Shown here: piece by piece, positions 1 to 8,173 of the stretch
Layout of the letters: every line of letters starts with the position of its first letter
Numbering within the stretch: position 1 is the first letter of the stretch
Assembly: GCF_006438915.1 (NCBI RefSeq)
Contig: NZ_RCZE01000015.1
Span: forward strand, 62,001-126,000
Length of the DNA: 64,000 nt
Reading direction: 5' to 3'
DNA from: Pseudomonas arsenicoxydans
Lineage (GTDB): Bacteria; Pseudomonadota; Gammaproteobacteria; Pseudomonadales; Pseudomonadaceae
The notes under the pieces: model-generated
Seen by the model: only the letters and a program-made list of their open reading frames with translations
The model's database searches: none
What the model was told of the DNA's origin: nothing
Position numbers and translations under genes: made by a program

Positions 1-1164
1 CCGCCAGACCTGCGTCCGACGTTGCCGCTGGACGAAGACATCAACCAGAAGGACCGCAGCCTCACGCTGCGCCCGGAGCGTGAATTCGAACTACCGGACA
101 ACTTCTGGGCAGTGAAGAAGCTCACTTACCGAATCGCTACACAAGATAAACCGGCCCCCCTGATTTTTTTGATCGCCGGCACGGGCGCACGCTATGACAG
201 CAGCCTTAACGAGTACCTGAAAAAGCTCTACTACCAGGCCGGCTACCACGTGGTGCAACTGTCGTCGCCGACCAGTTTTGACTTCATGAGCGCCGCCTCC
301 CGCTTCGCCACACCAGGCGTGAGCAAAGAAGACGCCGAAGACATGTACCGGGTGATGCAGGCCGTGCGCGCACAAAACCCGAAACTGCCGGTGACCGACT
401 ACTACCTCACCGGTTACAGCCTGGGCGCACTGGATGCAGCCTTCGTCGCACACCTGGACGAGACGCGCCGTAGCTTCAACTTCAAGAAAGTCTTGCTGCT
501 GAACCCGCCGGTCAACCTGTACACCTCAATTACCAACCTGGACAAGCTGGTCCAGACCGAGGTCAAGGGCATCAACAGCAGCACGACGTTTTATGAACTG
601 GTGTTGAACAAACTGACCCGCTACTTCCAGCAGAAAGGCTACATCGACCTCAACGATGCCCTGCTTTATGACTTCCAGCAGTCCAAGCAGCACCTGACCA
701 ACGAACAGATGGCCATGCTGATCGGCACCTCGTTCCGCTTCTCGGCGGCCGACATTGCCTTCACCTCGGACCTGATCAACCGCCGCGGCCTGATCACCCC
801 GCCGAAATTCCCGATCACCGAAGGCACCAGCCTCACGCCGTTCCTCAGGCGTGCGCTGCAGTGCGACTTCGACTGCTACATCACTGAACAGGTCATCCCG
901 ATGTGGCGCGCCCGCACCGACGGCGGCAGCCTGTTGCAACTGGTCGACCAGGTCAGTCTTTATGCCCTCAAGGACTACCTGCACGACAGCCCGAAAATCG
1001 CTGTGATGCATAACGCCGACGACGTGATCCTGGGCCCGGGCGACCTCGGTTTCCTGCGCAAGACCTTCGGCGATCGCTTGACCGTTTATCCACTCGGCGG
1101 CCATTGCGGCAACCTTAACTACCGCGTCAACAGCGACGCCATGCTGGAGTTCTTCCGTGGCTAA
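1..1164 (+). CDS. Alpha/beta hydrolase family protein (5' end outside window)
   Basis: The reading frame is open from the first base, so the N-terminus lies outside the window and 387 codons are visible. The protein shows an alpha/beta hydrolase pattern: a GYSLG nucleophile elbow at 412-426, a later HNADD segment that could hold the acid, and a GGHCGN segment near the C-terminus that could hold the catalytic histidine. No signal peptide can be judged because the start is missing. The substrate is unknown. It overlaps the start of mlaA by eight bases, which suggests translational coupling and perhaps a lipid-related role, but that is inference from context only. Confidence 0.8.
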   Translation, partial: PPDLRPTLPLDEDINQKDRSLTLRPEREFELPDNFWAVKKLTYRIATQDKPAPLIFLIAGTGARYDSSLNEYLKKLYYQAGYHVVQLSSPTSFDFMSAASRFATPGVSKEDAEDMYRVMQAVRAQNPKLPVTDYYLTGYSLGALDAAFVAHLDETRRSFNFKKVLLLNPPVNLYTSITNLDKLVQTEVKGINSSTTFYELVLNKLTRYFQQKGYIDLNDALLYDFQQSKQHLTNEQMAMLIGTSFRFSAADIAFTSDLINRRGLITPPKFPITEGTSLTPFLRRALQCDFDCYITEQVIPMWRARTDGGSLLQLVDQVSLYALKDYLHDSPKIAVMHNADDVILGPGDLGFLRKTFGDRLTVYPLGGHCGNLNYRVNSDAMLEFFRG

Positions 1165-1945
1165 ATATCTCCTGCTAATCGCTGCGTTACTCTGTGCAGG
1201 CGTCGCCAATGCCGACAACAGCAAAGCCAACGCCCCCGTTGTGGTCGACAGTGACGGCTTCAAAGAGCCGCTGAGCAAACTCAAGTTCAACCCGGGGCTG
1301 GACCAGCGCGAGTTCGAACGCTCGACGCTCAGCGCGCTGTCCGTCTATGACCCGCTGGAAGAGTGGAACCGTCGGGTGTATCACTTCAACTACCGCTTCG
1401 ACCAATGGGTGTTCCTGCCCGTGGTCGACGGCTATCGCTACGTCACGCCAAGCTTTCTGCGTACCGGCGTGAGCAACTTCTTCAACAACCTCGGCGACGT
1501 GCCGAACCTGGTGAACAGCCTGCTGCAACTCAAGGGCAAGCGTTCGATGGAAACCTCGGCGCGCCTGTTGCTCAATACCACCATTGGCATCGCCGGCCTG
1601 TGGGACCCGGCTACCGCCATGGGTCTGCCGCGCCAGAACGAAGACTTCGGTCAGACCCTGGGCTTCTACGGTGTACCGGGAGGCGCCTATCTGGTCTTGC
1701 CAATCCTCGGCCCTTCCAACCTGCGCGACACGAGCGGCCTCGCGGTCGATTTCACCGTAGAGGACGCAATCAATTACCTGAACGTGGCTGAAGTCAGCTC
1801 CAACCATCCTGAAGTCTGGATCCTGCGGGGCATCGACAAACGCAACCAGACCAACTTCCGTTATGGCCAGTTGAACTCCCCGTTTGAGTACGACAAAGTG
1901 CGCTTCGTGTATACCGAGGCGCGCAAGTTGCAGATCGCCGAGTAA
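1157..1945 (+). CDS. mlaA: MlaA (VacJ) family outer-membrane lipid-asymmetry protein
   Basis: A 262-residue protein of the MlaA/VacJ family, recognisable from DPLEEWNRRVYHFNYRFD, the FFNNLGDVPNLVN stretch, and GLPRQNEDFGQTLGFYGVPG. In the family, MlaA sits in the outer membrane, usually with a porin, and removes phospholipids from the outer leaflet, passing them to MlaC and the inner-membrane Mla complex. The start is GTG, overlapping the preceding hydrolase gene. The N-terminus (about 19 residues, ending ANA) looks like a signal peptide. The only nearby cysteine (residue 13) is preceded by ALL, which is not a good lipobox, so the usual lipoprotein anchor is in doubt. A strong hairpin follows the gene. 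Confidence 0.92.
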   Translation: MAKYLLLIAALLCAGVANADNSKANAPVVVDSDGFKEPLSKLKFNPGLDQREFERSTLSALSVYDPLEEWNRRVYHFNYRFDQWVFLPVVDGYRYVTPSFLRTGVSNFFNNLGDVPNLVNSLLQLKGKRSMETSARLLLNTTIGIAGLWDPATAMGLPRQNEDFGQTLGFYGVPGGAYLVLPILGPSNLRDTSGLAVDFTVEDAINYLNVAEVSSNHPEVWILRGIDKRNQTNFRYGQLNSPFEYDKVRFVYTEARKLQIAE

Positions 1946-1960
1946 ATTCGGCAGCCACAA

Positions 1961-1995
1961 AAAAGGCCATTCGATGCGAGTCGAATGGCCTTTTT
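1961..1995. terminator. Bidirectional Rho-independent terminator
   Basis: A 14-bp stem (aaaaggccattcga / tcgaatggcctttt) with a 6-base loop, A-rich on one side and T-rich on the other. It lies 16 bases after mlaA and can end transcription from mlaA and from the convergent DUF808 gene. Confidence 0.9.
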
Positions 1996-2021
1996 ACATT
2001 CCCGCCGCACCACACCCCCCA

Positions 2022-2110
2022 GTAGGAGCCGAGCTTGCTCGCGATGCGGTGTATCAGCCGACATCCATGTTGAATGTGGCACCCTCATCGCGAGCAAGCT
2101 CAGCTCCTAC
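2022..2110. repeat. REP doublet (short 'taggagc' variant)
   Basis: Two inverted copies of gtaggagc..gagcttgctcgcga separated by about 45 bp, lying between the convergent mlaA and DUF808 genes. It belongs to the same family as the gtgggagcgggcttgctcgc doublets elsewhere in the window. Confidence 0.85.
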
Positions 2111-2129
2111 AGTTGGACAGCGTTTAGCT

Positions 2130-3044
2130 TTAGCCTTTGAGCGCTTTCCAGATCTTGCTGGCAACCATCACACCCGCCAACACCACCGCACCCGCGACAA
2201 TCCCCGCCACCGCGTTCAGCAGCGTCGGCACGATAAACCCGGCACCACCCGCCGCGGCGCTGACGCTTTCGATCCAGTGATGAACCACCGGCACGCCGTG
2301 AGTCAGGATCCCGCCACCGACCAGGAACATCGCCGCCGTACCGATCACCGACAGGCTTTTCATCATGTAAGGCGCTGCTCGCAAAATACCGCCGCCGATG
2401 CTTTTTGCCATCTGCCCAGGCTTTTGGGTCAGCCACAAACCGAGGTCGTCGAGTTTGACGATGCCCGCCACCAAGCCATACACACCGACGGTCATGACGA
2501 TGGCAATGCCCGACAGCACGATCACTTGCTGGGTCAGCGAAGCCTCCGCCACGATGCCGAGGGTGATGGCGATGATTTCTGCTGACAGGATGAAGTCGGT
2601 GCGTACCGCGCCTTTGATCTTGTCCTGTTCGAAAGCCACCAGATCCACCGCCGGATCGGCGACCGCCTCGACCAGTTCCGCATGTTCGGCCTGGTCTTCA
2701 GCCTTGCTGTGCAGGAATGTGTGCGCGAGTTTCTCGAAACCTTCGAAACACAGGTAAGCGCCGCCGACCATCAACAACGGCGTCACCAGCCACGGAATAA
2801 ACGCGCTGATAGCCAATGCCGATGGCACCAGGATCAGCTTGTTGCGAAACGAGCCCTTGGCCACGGCCCAGACCACCGGGATTTCCCGCTCGGCCCGCAC
2901 GCCGCTGACTTGCTGGGCATTGAGCGCCAGATCGTCGCCGAGCACGCCGGCGGTCTTCTTGGCGGCCATTTTGGTCATCAATGCCACATCGTCGAGTACC
3001 GCGGCGATGTCGTCGATCAGCACCAGCAAACTGCTTCCTGCCAT
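2130..3044 (-). CDS. DUF808 (YedI-like) inner-membrane protein
   Basis: A 304-residue protein beginning MAGSSLLVLIDDIAAVLDD with KMAAKKTAGVLGDDLALNAQ, the hallmark of the DUF808/YedI family. Several long hydrophobic segments (for example near residues 75-100 and 165-215) indicate a multi-pass inner-membrane protein. The function of the family is not established. It is convergent with mlaA and divergent from the TetR-type gene, which may share its promoter region (3045-3178). The family call is secure; the role is unknown. Confidence 0.88.
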   Translation of the reverse strand: MAGSSLLVLIDDIAAVLDDVALMTKMAAKKTAGVLGDDLALNAQQVSGVRAEREIPVVWAVAKGSFRNKLILVPSALAISAFIPWLVTPLLMVGGAYLCFEGFEKLAHTFLHSKAEDQAEHAELVEAVADPAVDLVAFEQDKIKGAVRTDFILSAEIIAITLGIVAEASLTQQVIVLSGIAIVMTVGVYGLVAGIVKLDDLGLWLTQKPGQMAKSIGGGILRAAPYMMKSLSVIGTAAMFLVGGGILTHGVPVVHHWIESVSAAAGGAGFIVPTLLNAVAGIVAGAVVLAGVMVASKIWKALKG

Positions 3045-3178
3045 GAATCAGGTTTCCTTCTTGAATGAATGCCGCGCAGCATAGCGCGGCCGAGTGCCAC
3101 ACGGGGCATTCTTGAGCGCCGCGCGAGCCCGGTGATACCATGCGCAACCGCCAGAACAGGCAAGGAACCCCCTGGTTT

Positions 3179-3787
3179 ATGAGCACTATCCGCGAGCGCA
3201 ACAAAGAACTGATCCTGCGTGCCGCCAGTGAAGAATTTGCCGACAAGGGCTTCGCTGCGACCAAAACCAGTGACATTGCAGCCAAGGCGGGATTGCCCAA
3301 GCCCAACGTCTACTACTACTTCAAATCCAAGGAAAACCTCTACCGCGAGGTCCTGGAAAGCATCATCGAGCCTATTCTGCAGGCCTCGACCCCGTTCAAT
3401 CCTGAAGGTCAGCCCAGCGAAGTACTGAGCGGCTATATTCGCTCGAAAATCCGCATCTCCCGCGACTTGCCGTTCGCCTCGAAAGTGTTCGCCAGCGAAA
3501 TCATGCACGGCGCCCCGCACCTGAGCGCCGACCTGGTCGAACAGCTCAACAGTCAGGCCAGGCACAACATCGACTGCATCCAGACCTGGATCGACCGCGG
3601 CCAGATCGCCGCCATCGACCCCAACCACCTGATGTTCAGCATCTGGGCCGCGACCCAGACCTATGCTGACTTTGACTGGCAGATTACGGCGATTACCGGC
3701 AAAGCCAAGCTGGATGAGGCGGATTATGAGGCGGCGGCGCAGACGATCATTCGGTTGGTGCTTAAAGGGTGTGAGCCGGATCGATAG
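3179..3787 (+). CDS. TetR/AcrR family transcriptional regulator (RutR-like)
   Basis: A 202-residue regulator. Residues about 15-60 form the TetR helix-turn-helix (AASEEFADKGFAATKTSDIA, then AGLPKPNVYYYFKSKENLY). The C-terminal half (ISRDLPFASKVFASEIMHGAPHL, and the WAATQTYADFDWQI segment) resembles the RutR/YcdC-type ligand-binding domain. The start was set at the ATG at 3179, which follows an AAGGAA ribosome site, rather than at the longer ATG at 3140. The ligand and targets are unknown; the divergent DUF808 gene is one candidate target. It is followed by a REP doublet, not by an obvious operon partner. Confidence 0.87.
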   Translation: MSTIRERNKELILRAASEEFADKGFAATKTSDIAAKAGLPKPNVYYYFKSKENLYREVLESIIEPILQASTPFNPEGQPSEVLSGYIRSKIRISRDLPFASKVFASEIMHGAPHLSADLVEQLNSQARHNIDCIQTWIDRGQIAAIDPNHLMFSIWAATQTYADFDWQITAITGKAKLDEADYEAAAQTIIRLVLKGCEPDR

Positions 3788-3800
3788 ACCGCGGTGCGCC

Positions 3801-3900
3801 CTTCGCGAGCAAGTCGAATCGTCGCACCGCCGCTCCCACACTCGACCGCGTTCTCAATTTGAAACCCGGTTAAATGTGGGAGCGGGCTTGCTCGCGAAGG
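3801..3900. repeat. REP doublet left of the RAYT gene
   Basis: Inverted REP copies (cttcgcgagcaag..cgctcccaca and tgtgggagcgggcttgctcgcgaag). The left copy carries an extra 'tcgaatcgtcgcaccg' segment inside the hairpin. The element lies between the TetR gene and the 3' end of the RAYT gene. Confidence 0.88.
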
Positions 3901-3917
3901 GGCCGACACGTTTCAAA

Positions 3918-4376
3918 TCAAACCCAGATCGCATCCCACAGCGGATAGTCGCCCAACTTCTCTACCAGTCTCGCCCGCAATGGGTTAGCAACGACATACC
4001 GCGCAATCCTGACCAGGCTTTCTTCCTGTCGCAGTGAATGATCATGAAAACCCTGCTGCCAGAGGCTTCCCGTTCTACCCGTCGCCGCATTGATTGATCG
4101 CGCACTCAACGACTTGGTCTGGCACATCAACTCCCCGAGTGAACCTCGGTGCAGTTGTATTAACCAGTGAAAATGGTCAGGCATCACGACGAAAGCCAAG
4201 GTATCGGCGAAGCCTTGCTCCTGCACTTTCCTGAATTGGTGCGCAACCTTCCTGCCCAAGACATAGCCCCTGAAGACAGGCTCCCGTTTGAGTGTGTTTG
4301 CAGTCAAATGATAGATGCGGTTTTGTTCGGCATAGCGGCCGATGCGCAGGCGATGTGAAGCAGACAGTTCAGGCAT
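3918..4376 (-). CDS. REP-associated tyrosine transposase (RAYT)
   Basis: A 152-residue Y1-type transposase of the IS200-like RAYT family. It contains the HUH metal site in VVMPDHFHWLIQL (H68, H70), a WQQGFHDHSLR segment, and a likely catalytic tyrosine at Y127 in RYVVANPLRARLV. RAYTs are single-copy domesticated enzymes thought to act on REP sequences. The start is the ATG at 4376, with a GAGGAGGG ribosome site just upstream; the longer frame would run through the upstream REP doublet and is not credible. REP doublets lie on both sides, as is usual for RAYT genes. All motifs expected for activity appear intact. Confidence 0.92.
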   Translation of the reverse strand: MPELSASHRLRIGRYAEQNRIYHLTANTLKREPVFRGYVLGRKVAHQFRKVQEQGFADTLAFVVMPDHFHWLIQLHRGSLGELMCQTKSLSARSINAATGRTGSLWQQGFHDHSLRQEESLVRIARYVVANPLRARLVEKLGDYPLWDAIWV

Positions 4377-4472
4377 TCCTTTGCCCTCCTCATGAATCAG
4401 GAATGAGAAGGCTAGACCGATGAATGCCTGAAGGTAGGGCAGACTTTTAGCTGGATGTGTCTGTGAGGCCGC

Positions 4473-4549
4473 CTTCGCAAGCAAGCCCGCTCCCACATTT
4501 GATCTGCGTCGTACACAAATCCAGTGTGGGAGAGAGCGTGCTCGCGAAA
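4473..4549. repeat. REP doublet right of the RAYT gene
   Basis: Inverted copies (cttcgcaagcaagcccgctcccaca and tgtgggagagagcgtgctcgcgaag), each with a few changes from the common form. With the copy at 3801-3900 it brackets the RAYT gene. Confidence 0.85.
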
Positions 4550-4572
4550 GCGGTAGCTCAATCACCCACTTA

Positions 4573-5013
4573 TCAAGCCGTAACCCCAGCATCCGCCGTC
4601 AACCCCAGCGCCTCAATGGCGGTGATCGCACACTGCTCATCCACATCCGAAAGATCCCCGCTGATCCCCACCGCCCCCAGCACGTTGCCGTCCTGATCCC
4701 GAATCAGCACACCACCCGGTGCCGGCACCACGCTGCCCTGCCCCAGGCTATTAAGGGCGGCAATAAACGCCGGACGCTGTTGCGCGTCCAGCGCCAGCAG
4801 GCGCGAGCCTTTGCCCAGTGCGATCGCGCCCCAGGCTTTGCCGATGGCGACCTGCGGGCGTAGCAGGCTCGCGCCGTCTTCGCGTTGCAGGGTGATCAGG
4901 TGACCGCCGGCATCCAGTACCGCGATGGTCAAGGGTGCTGCCGAGATTGCACGCCCTGCAGAGATGGCCTGGTTGATCAGGTTGACTGCAACTTTCAAGG
5001 TTAAAGCGCTCAT
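4573..5013 (-). CDS. GlcG/HbpS family protein
   Basis: A 146-residue protein of the GlcG/HbpS (DUF336) family, with LTIAVLDAGGHLITLQREDGA, GKAWGAIALG and the typical end PGGVLIRDQDGNVLGAVGISG. Members are often encoded beside glycolate/glyoxylate or diol-metabolism genes; some bind haem, but the role in carbon metabolism is not settled. The start at 5013 has a GAGGAC ribosome site, and the longer frame is not supported. It is divergent from gcl, and both promoters share two copies of a perfect palindrome, so joint control with glyoxylate assimilation is likely (inference). Confidence 0.88.
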   Translation of the reverse strand: MSALTLKVAVNLINQAISAGRAISAAPLTIAVLDAGGHLITLQREDGASLLRPQVAIGKAWGAIALGKGSRLLALDAQQRPAFIAALNSLGQGSVVPAPGGVLIRDQDGNVLGAVGISGDLSDVDEQCAITAIEALGLTADAGVTA

Positions 5014-5106
5014 GGTGCCGTCCTCATTTTGTTTTTCGGAAAGGCGTTGGGCTGCGCCGTTGTGCCGCAGGCCGATGCAACAAATAGAACACAATGAGTT
5101 ATTTTT

Positions 5107-5116
5107 TTGTATACAA
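5107..5116. promoter_or_regulatory. Palindromic operator candidate TTGTATACAA (copy 1)
   Basis: A perfect 10-bp palindrome 94 bp before the glcG-like start, within an AT-rich stretch. The identical site recurs at 5245-5254. The form fits GntR-family operators, but the regulator is not in the window. Confidence 0.6.
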
Positions 5117-5244
5117 TAATTATCGAAAAGCGCCACATGCGACGAAAAGCCACACTAGATAAGGCTTTCGACGAATGAAACGCTCGCTTGAGAAAATGGA
5201 TTGACCTGCGCCGTCCGCCGTGAATACACTCTGCGCAAAGCCAC

Positions 5245-5254
5245 TTGTATACAA
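5245..5254. promoter_or_regulatory. Palindromic operator candidate TTGTATACAA (copy 2)
   Basis: Identical to copy 1 and also followed by T (TTGTATACAAT). It lies 26 bp before the gcl ATG, where a bound repressor would block transcription start. The centres of the two copies are 138 bp apart, about 13 helical turns, so looping is possible. Confidence 0.6.
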
Positions 5255-5280
5255 TTACAAAACGTAAGAGGCACAAAACC

Positions 5281-7056
5281 ATGAGCAAAATGAGAGCAAT
5301 CGAAGCCGCCGTTCTGGTGATGCGCCGTGAAGGGGTTGATACCGCTTTTGGCATCCCGGGCGCCGCGATCAACCCGCTGTACTCCGCCTTGCAGAAGGTC
5401 GGTGGCATCGATCACGTCCTCGCTCGCCACGTTGAAGGCGCCTCGCACATGGCCGAGGGTTACACCCGCACCAAGGCCGGCAACATCGGCGTGTGCATCG
5501 GCACCTCCGGCCCTGCCGGTACTGACATGGTCACCGGGCTCTACAGCGCCTCGGCCGACTCGATCCCGATTCTCTGCATTACCGGCCAGGCCCCCCGCGC
5601 CCGTATGCATAAGGAAGACTTCCAGGCTGTCGACATCACTGCCATCGTCAAGCCAGTGACCAAGTGGGCAACCACCGTCATGGAACCGGGCCAGGTGCCT
5701 TACGCGTTCCAGAAAGCCTTCTACGAAATGCGCTCCGGCCGTCCAGGTCCCGTGCTGATCGACCTGCCGTTCGACGTGCAGATGGCGGAAATCGAATTCG
5801 ACATCGACGCTTACCAACCGCTGCCGCTGGCCAAGCCCACCGCGAACCGCGTGCAAATCGAGAAGGCCCTGGCCATGCTCGATCAGGCCGAGCGTCCACT
5901 GTTGGTGGCCGGTGGCGGCATCATCAATGCTGACGCCAGCGACTTGCTGGTCGAGTTCGCCGAACTGACCGGCATTCCAGTCATCCCGACCCTGATGGGC
6001 TGGGGCACCATTCCGGACGATCACCCGTTGATGGTCGGCATGGTTGGCCTGCAAACCTCGCACCGCTACGGCAACGCGACGATGCTCAAATCCGACGTAG
6101 TGTTGGGCGTGGGTAACCGTTGGGCCAACCGCCACACCGGCTCGATCGACGTCTACACCGAAGGCCGCAAGTTCATTCACGTTGATATCGAGCCGACCCA
6201 GATTGGCCGTGTGTTCAACCCGGACCTGGGCATCGTCTCCGACGCCGCTGCCGCACTGACCGTGTTCATCGAAGTCGCCCGTGAATGGCAAGCCGCCGGC
6301 AAGCTGAAAAACCGCAGCGCCTGGCTGCAAGACTGCCAGCAACGTAAAGCCAGCCTGCAACGCAAGACGCACTTCGACAACGTGCCGGTCAAGCCGCAAC
6401 GCGTTTACGAAGAGATGAACCAGGTGTTCGGCAAAGACACCTGCTACGTCAGCACCATCGGTCTGTCGCAAATTGCCGGCGCGCAGTTCCTGCACGTCTA
6501 CAAGCCGCGTCACTGGATCAACTGCGGCCAGGCCGGCCCGTTGGGCTGGACCATTCCAGCGGCACTGGGCGTGGTCAAGGCTGATCCGACTCGCAAGGTC
6601 GTGGCGCTGTCGGGCGACTATGATTTCCAGTTCATGATCGAAGAATTGGCGGTGGGTGCGCAGTTCAAACTGCCGTACATCCACGTTGTGGTAAACAACT
6701 CGTACCTGGGGCTGATTCGTCAGGCCCAGCGCGGTTTCGACATGGACTACTGCGTGCAGCTGTCCTTCGATAACCTGAACGCTCCGGAGCTCAATGGTTA
6801 CGGTGTCGACCACGTCGCGGTCGCCGAAGGCCTCGGCTGCAAGGCACTGCGTGTGTTTGAACCAAGCCAGATCCAGCCTGCCCTGCGCAAGGCTCAGGAA
6901 CTGATCGAAGAGTTCAAGGTGCCGGTGATCGTCGAGATTATTCTGGAGCGCGTGACCAACATTTCCATGGGCACCGAGATCAACGCCGTCAACGAATTCG
7001 AAGACCTGGCGCTGGTCGGCAACGACGCACCGACGGCGATTTCGTTGCTTGATTAA
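5281..7056 (+). CDS. gcl: Glyoxylate carboligase
   Basis: A 591-residue thiamine-diphosphate enzyme that condenses two glyoxylates to tartronate semialdehyde and CO2. The N-terminal PYR domain has LARHVEGASHMAEGYTR with Val51 where most ThDP enzymes have a catalytic glutamate; this valine is the known signature of Gcl and separates it from acetolactate synthase. The middle domain is the FAD/nucleotide-type domain of the family. The C-terminal domain holds the ThDP motif around SGDYDFQFMIEELAVGAQ to NNSYLGLIRQAQ. The ATG at 5281 follows an AAGAGG ribosome site; the frame-opening start at 5245 lies inside the operator and is rejected. It is the first gene of the glyoxylate operon. Confidence 0.96.
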   Translation: MSKMRAIEAAVLVMRREGVDTAFGIPGAAINPLYSALQKVGGIDHVLARHVEGASHMAEGYTRTKAGNIGVCIGTSGPAGTDMVTGLYSASADSIPILCITGQAPRARMHKEDFQAVDITAIVKPVTKWATTVMEPGQVPYAFQKAFYEMRSGRPGPVLIDLPFDVQMAEIEFDIDAYQPLPLAKPTANRVQIEKALAMLDQAERPLLVAGGGIINADASDLLVEFAELTGIPVIPTLMGWGTIPDDHPLMVGMVGLQTSHRYGNATMLKSDVVLGVGNRWANRHTGSIDVYTEGRKFIHVDIEPTQIGRVFNPDLGIVSDAAAALTVFIEVAREWQAAGKLKNRSAWLQDCQQRKASLQRKTHFDNVPVKPQRVYEEMNQVFGKDTCYVSTIGLSQIAGAQFLHVYKPRHWINCGQAGPLGWTIPAALGVVKADPTRKVVALSGDYDFQFMIEELAVGAQFKLPYIHVVVNNSYLGLIRQAQRGFDMDYCVQLSFDNLNAPELNGYGVDHVAVAEGLGCKALRVFEPSQIQPALRKAQELIEEFKVPVIVEIILERVTNISMGTEINAVNEFEDLALVGNDAPTAISLLD

Positions 7057-7073
7057 CTGCTGATCGTTCCCAC

Positions 7074-7163
7074 TGTGGGAGCGGGCTTGCTCGCGAAGAC
7101 GGCTTCACATCCAACAAAGATGTTGACTGACCCACCGCTTTCGCGAGCAAGCCCGCTCCCACA
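7074..7163. repeat. REP doublet between gcl and hyi
   Basis: Inverted copies tgtgggagcgggcttgctcgcgaag and ttcgcgagcaagcccgctcccaca in the 137-bp gap between gcl and hyi, inside the presumed operon. Confidence 0.9.
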
Positions 7164-7193
7164 GGGGACCTCATACACATTCAGGAGACCACC

Positions 7194-7976
7194 ATGCCGC
7201 GTTTCGCAGCCAACCTGTCCATGCTGTTCACTGAGCAGGATTTTCTTGCCCGTTTTGAAGCGGCCGCCAAGGCCGGTTTCAGTGGTGTCGAGTACCTGTT
7301 CCCTTACGACTTCAGCTCCGCCGAGATCAAGGCCAAGCTCGATGCCAACGGTCTGACCCAGGTGCTGTTCAACCTGCCGGCCGGTGACTGGGCCAAGGGC
7401 GAACGCGGTATTGCGTGCCTGCCGGACCGAGTTGAAGAATTCCGCGCCGGTGTCAACCTGGCTATCGCCTACGCGCAAGTGCTGGGCAACACCCAGGTCA
7501 ACTGCCTGGCGGGTATTCGTCCACAAGGCGTCGACGATGCCACCGTGGAAAAAACCTTCGTCGCCAACCTCAAATACGCGGCCGAAAAACTGCAAGCGGC
7601 GGGCATCAAGCTGGTGATGGAAGCGATCAACACCCGCGACATCCCGGGCTTCTACCTGAACAACACGGCGCAAGCCCTGTCGATTCGCGAGCAGGTGGGC
7701 AGCGCCAATCTGTTCCTGCAATACGACATCTACCACATGCAAATCATGGAAGGCGACCTGGCCCGCACCATGGCCGCGCACTTGGGCGAGATCAACCACA
7801 TCCAGTTGGCCGATAACCCAGGGCGCAACGAACCGGGCACCGGTGAAATCAACTACCGCTTCCTGTTCGAACACCTGGACCGGATCGGTTATCAGGGGTG
7901 GGTTGGCTGTGAATACAAGCCGCTGACCACCACCGAAGCGGGCCTGGGCTGGTTGAAAACCCATAACGCGATCTGA
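7194..7976 (+). CDS. hyi: Hydroxypyruvate isomerase
   Basis: A 260-residue TIM-barrel protein of the xylose-isomerase-like superfamily, very close to known Hyi proteins: MPRFAANLSMLFTEQDFL at the N-terminus, NCLAGIRPQGVDD, MEAINTRDIPGFYL and GEINHIQLADNPGRNEPGTG. It interconverts hydroxypyruvate and tartronate semialdehyde. Metal-binding glutamate, aspartate and histidine residues typical of the fold are present (for example E in VMEAIN, D and H in QYDIYHMQ). It follows gcl in the same direction, separated by a REP doublet, with its own AGGAGA ribosome site. Confidence 0.94.
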   Translation: MPRFAANLSMLFTEQDFLARFEAAAKAGFSGVEYLFPYDFSSAEIKAKLDANGLTQVLFNLPAGDWAKGERGIACLPDRVEEFRAGVNLAIAYAQVLGNTQVNCLAGIRPQGVDDATVEKTFVANLKYAAEKLQAAGIKLVMEAINTRDIPGFYLNNTAQALSIREQVGSANLFLQYDIYHMQIMEGDLARTMAAHLGEINHIQLADNPGRNEPGTGEINYRFLFEHLDRIGYQGWVGCEYKPLTTTEAGLGWLKTHNAI

Positions 7977-7991
7977 TCTGACACGTAACCA

Positions 7992-8125
7992 CTGTGGCGA
8001 GGGAGCTTGCTCCCGCTCGGCTGCGAAGCAGTCGTAAAACCTGCAAACCAGATTTACTTGATATACCGCGCTGGCTGATTTGGGGCCGCTTCGCGCCCCA
8101 GCGGGAGCAAGCTCCCTCGCCACAG
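7992..8125. repeat. Second-class palindromic repeat between hyi and glxR
   Basis: The outer arms are ctgtggcgagggagcttgct and agcaagctccctcgccacag; inside are inverted 'ctgcgaagcag' and 'cgcttcgcg' hairpins. It belongs to the same class as 9081-9219 and 62661-62824 and differs from the gtgggagcgggcttgctcgc doublets. Confidence 0.85.
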
Positions 8126-8173
8126 GTGTATCGCGCACATTATTTGGCAAGACAAAAACAAGAGGAATTTCTC

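Noticed and set aside
4377..4592. Longer start for the RAYT gene
   Set aside because: The extra residues are a translation of the flanking REP doublet; the ATG at 4376 has a strong ribosome site.
5155..6813. 552-codon frame antisense to gcl
   Set aside because: No recognisable domain; gcl has all its motifs on the other strand.
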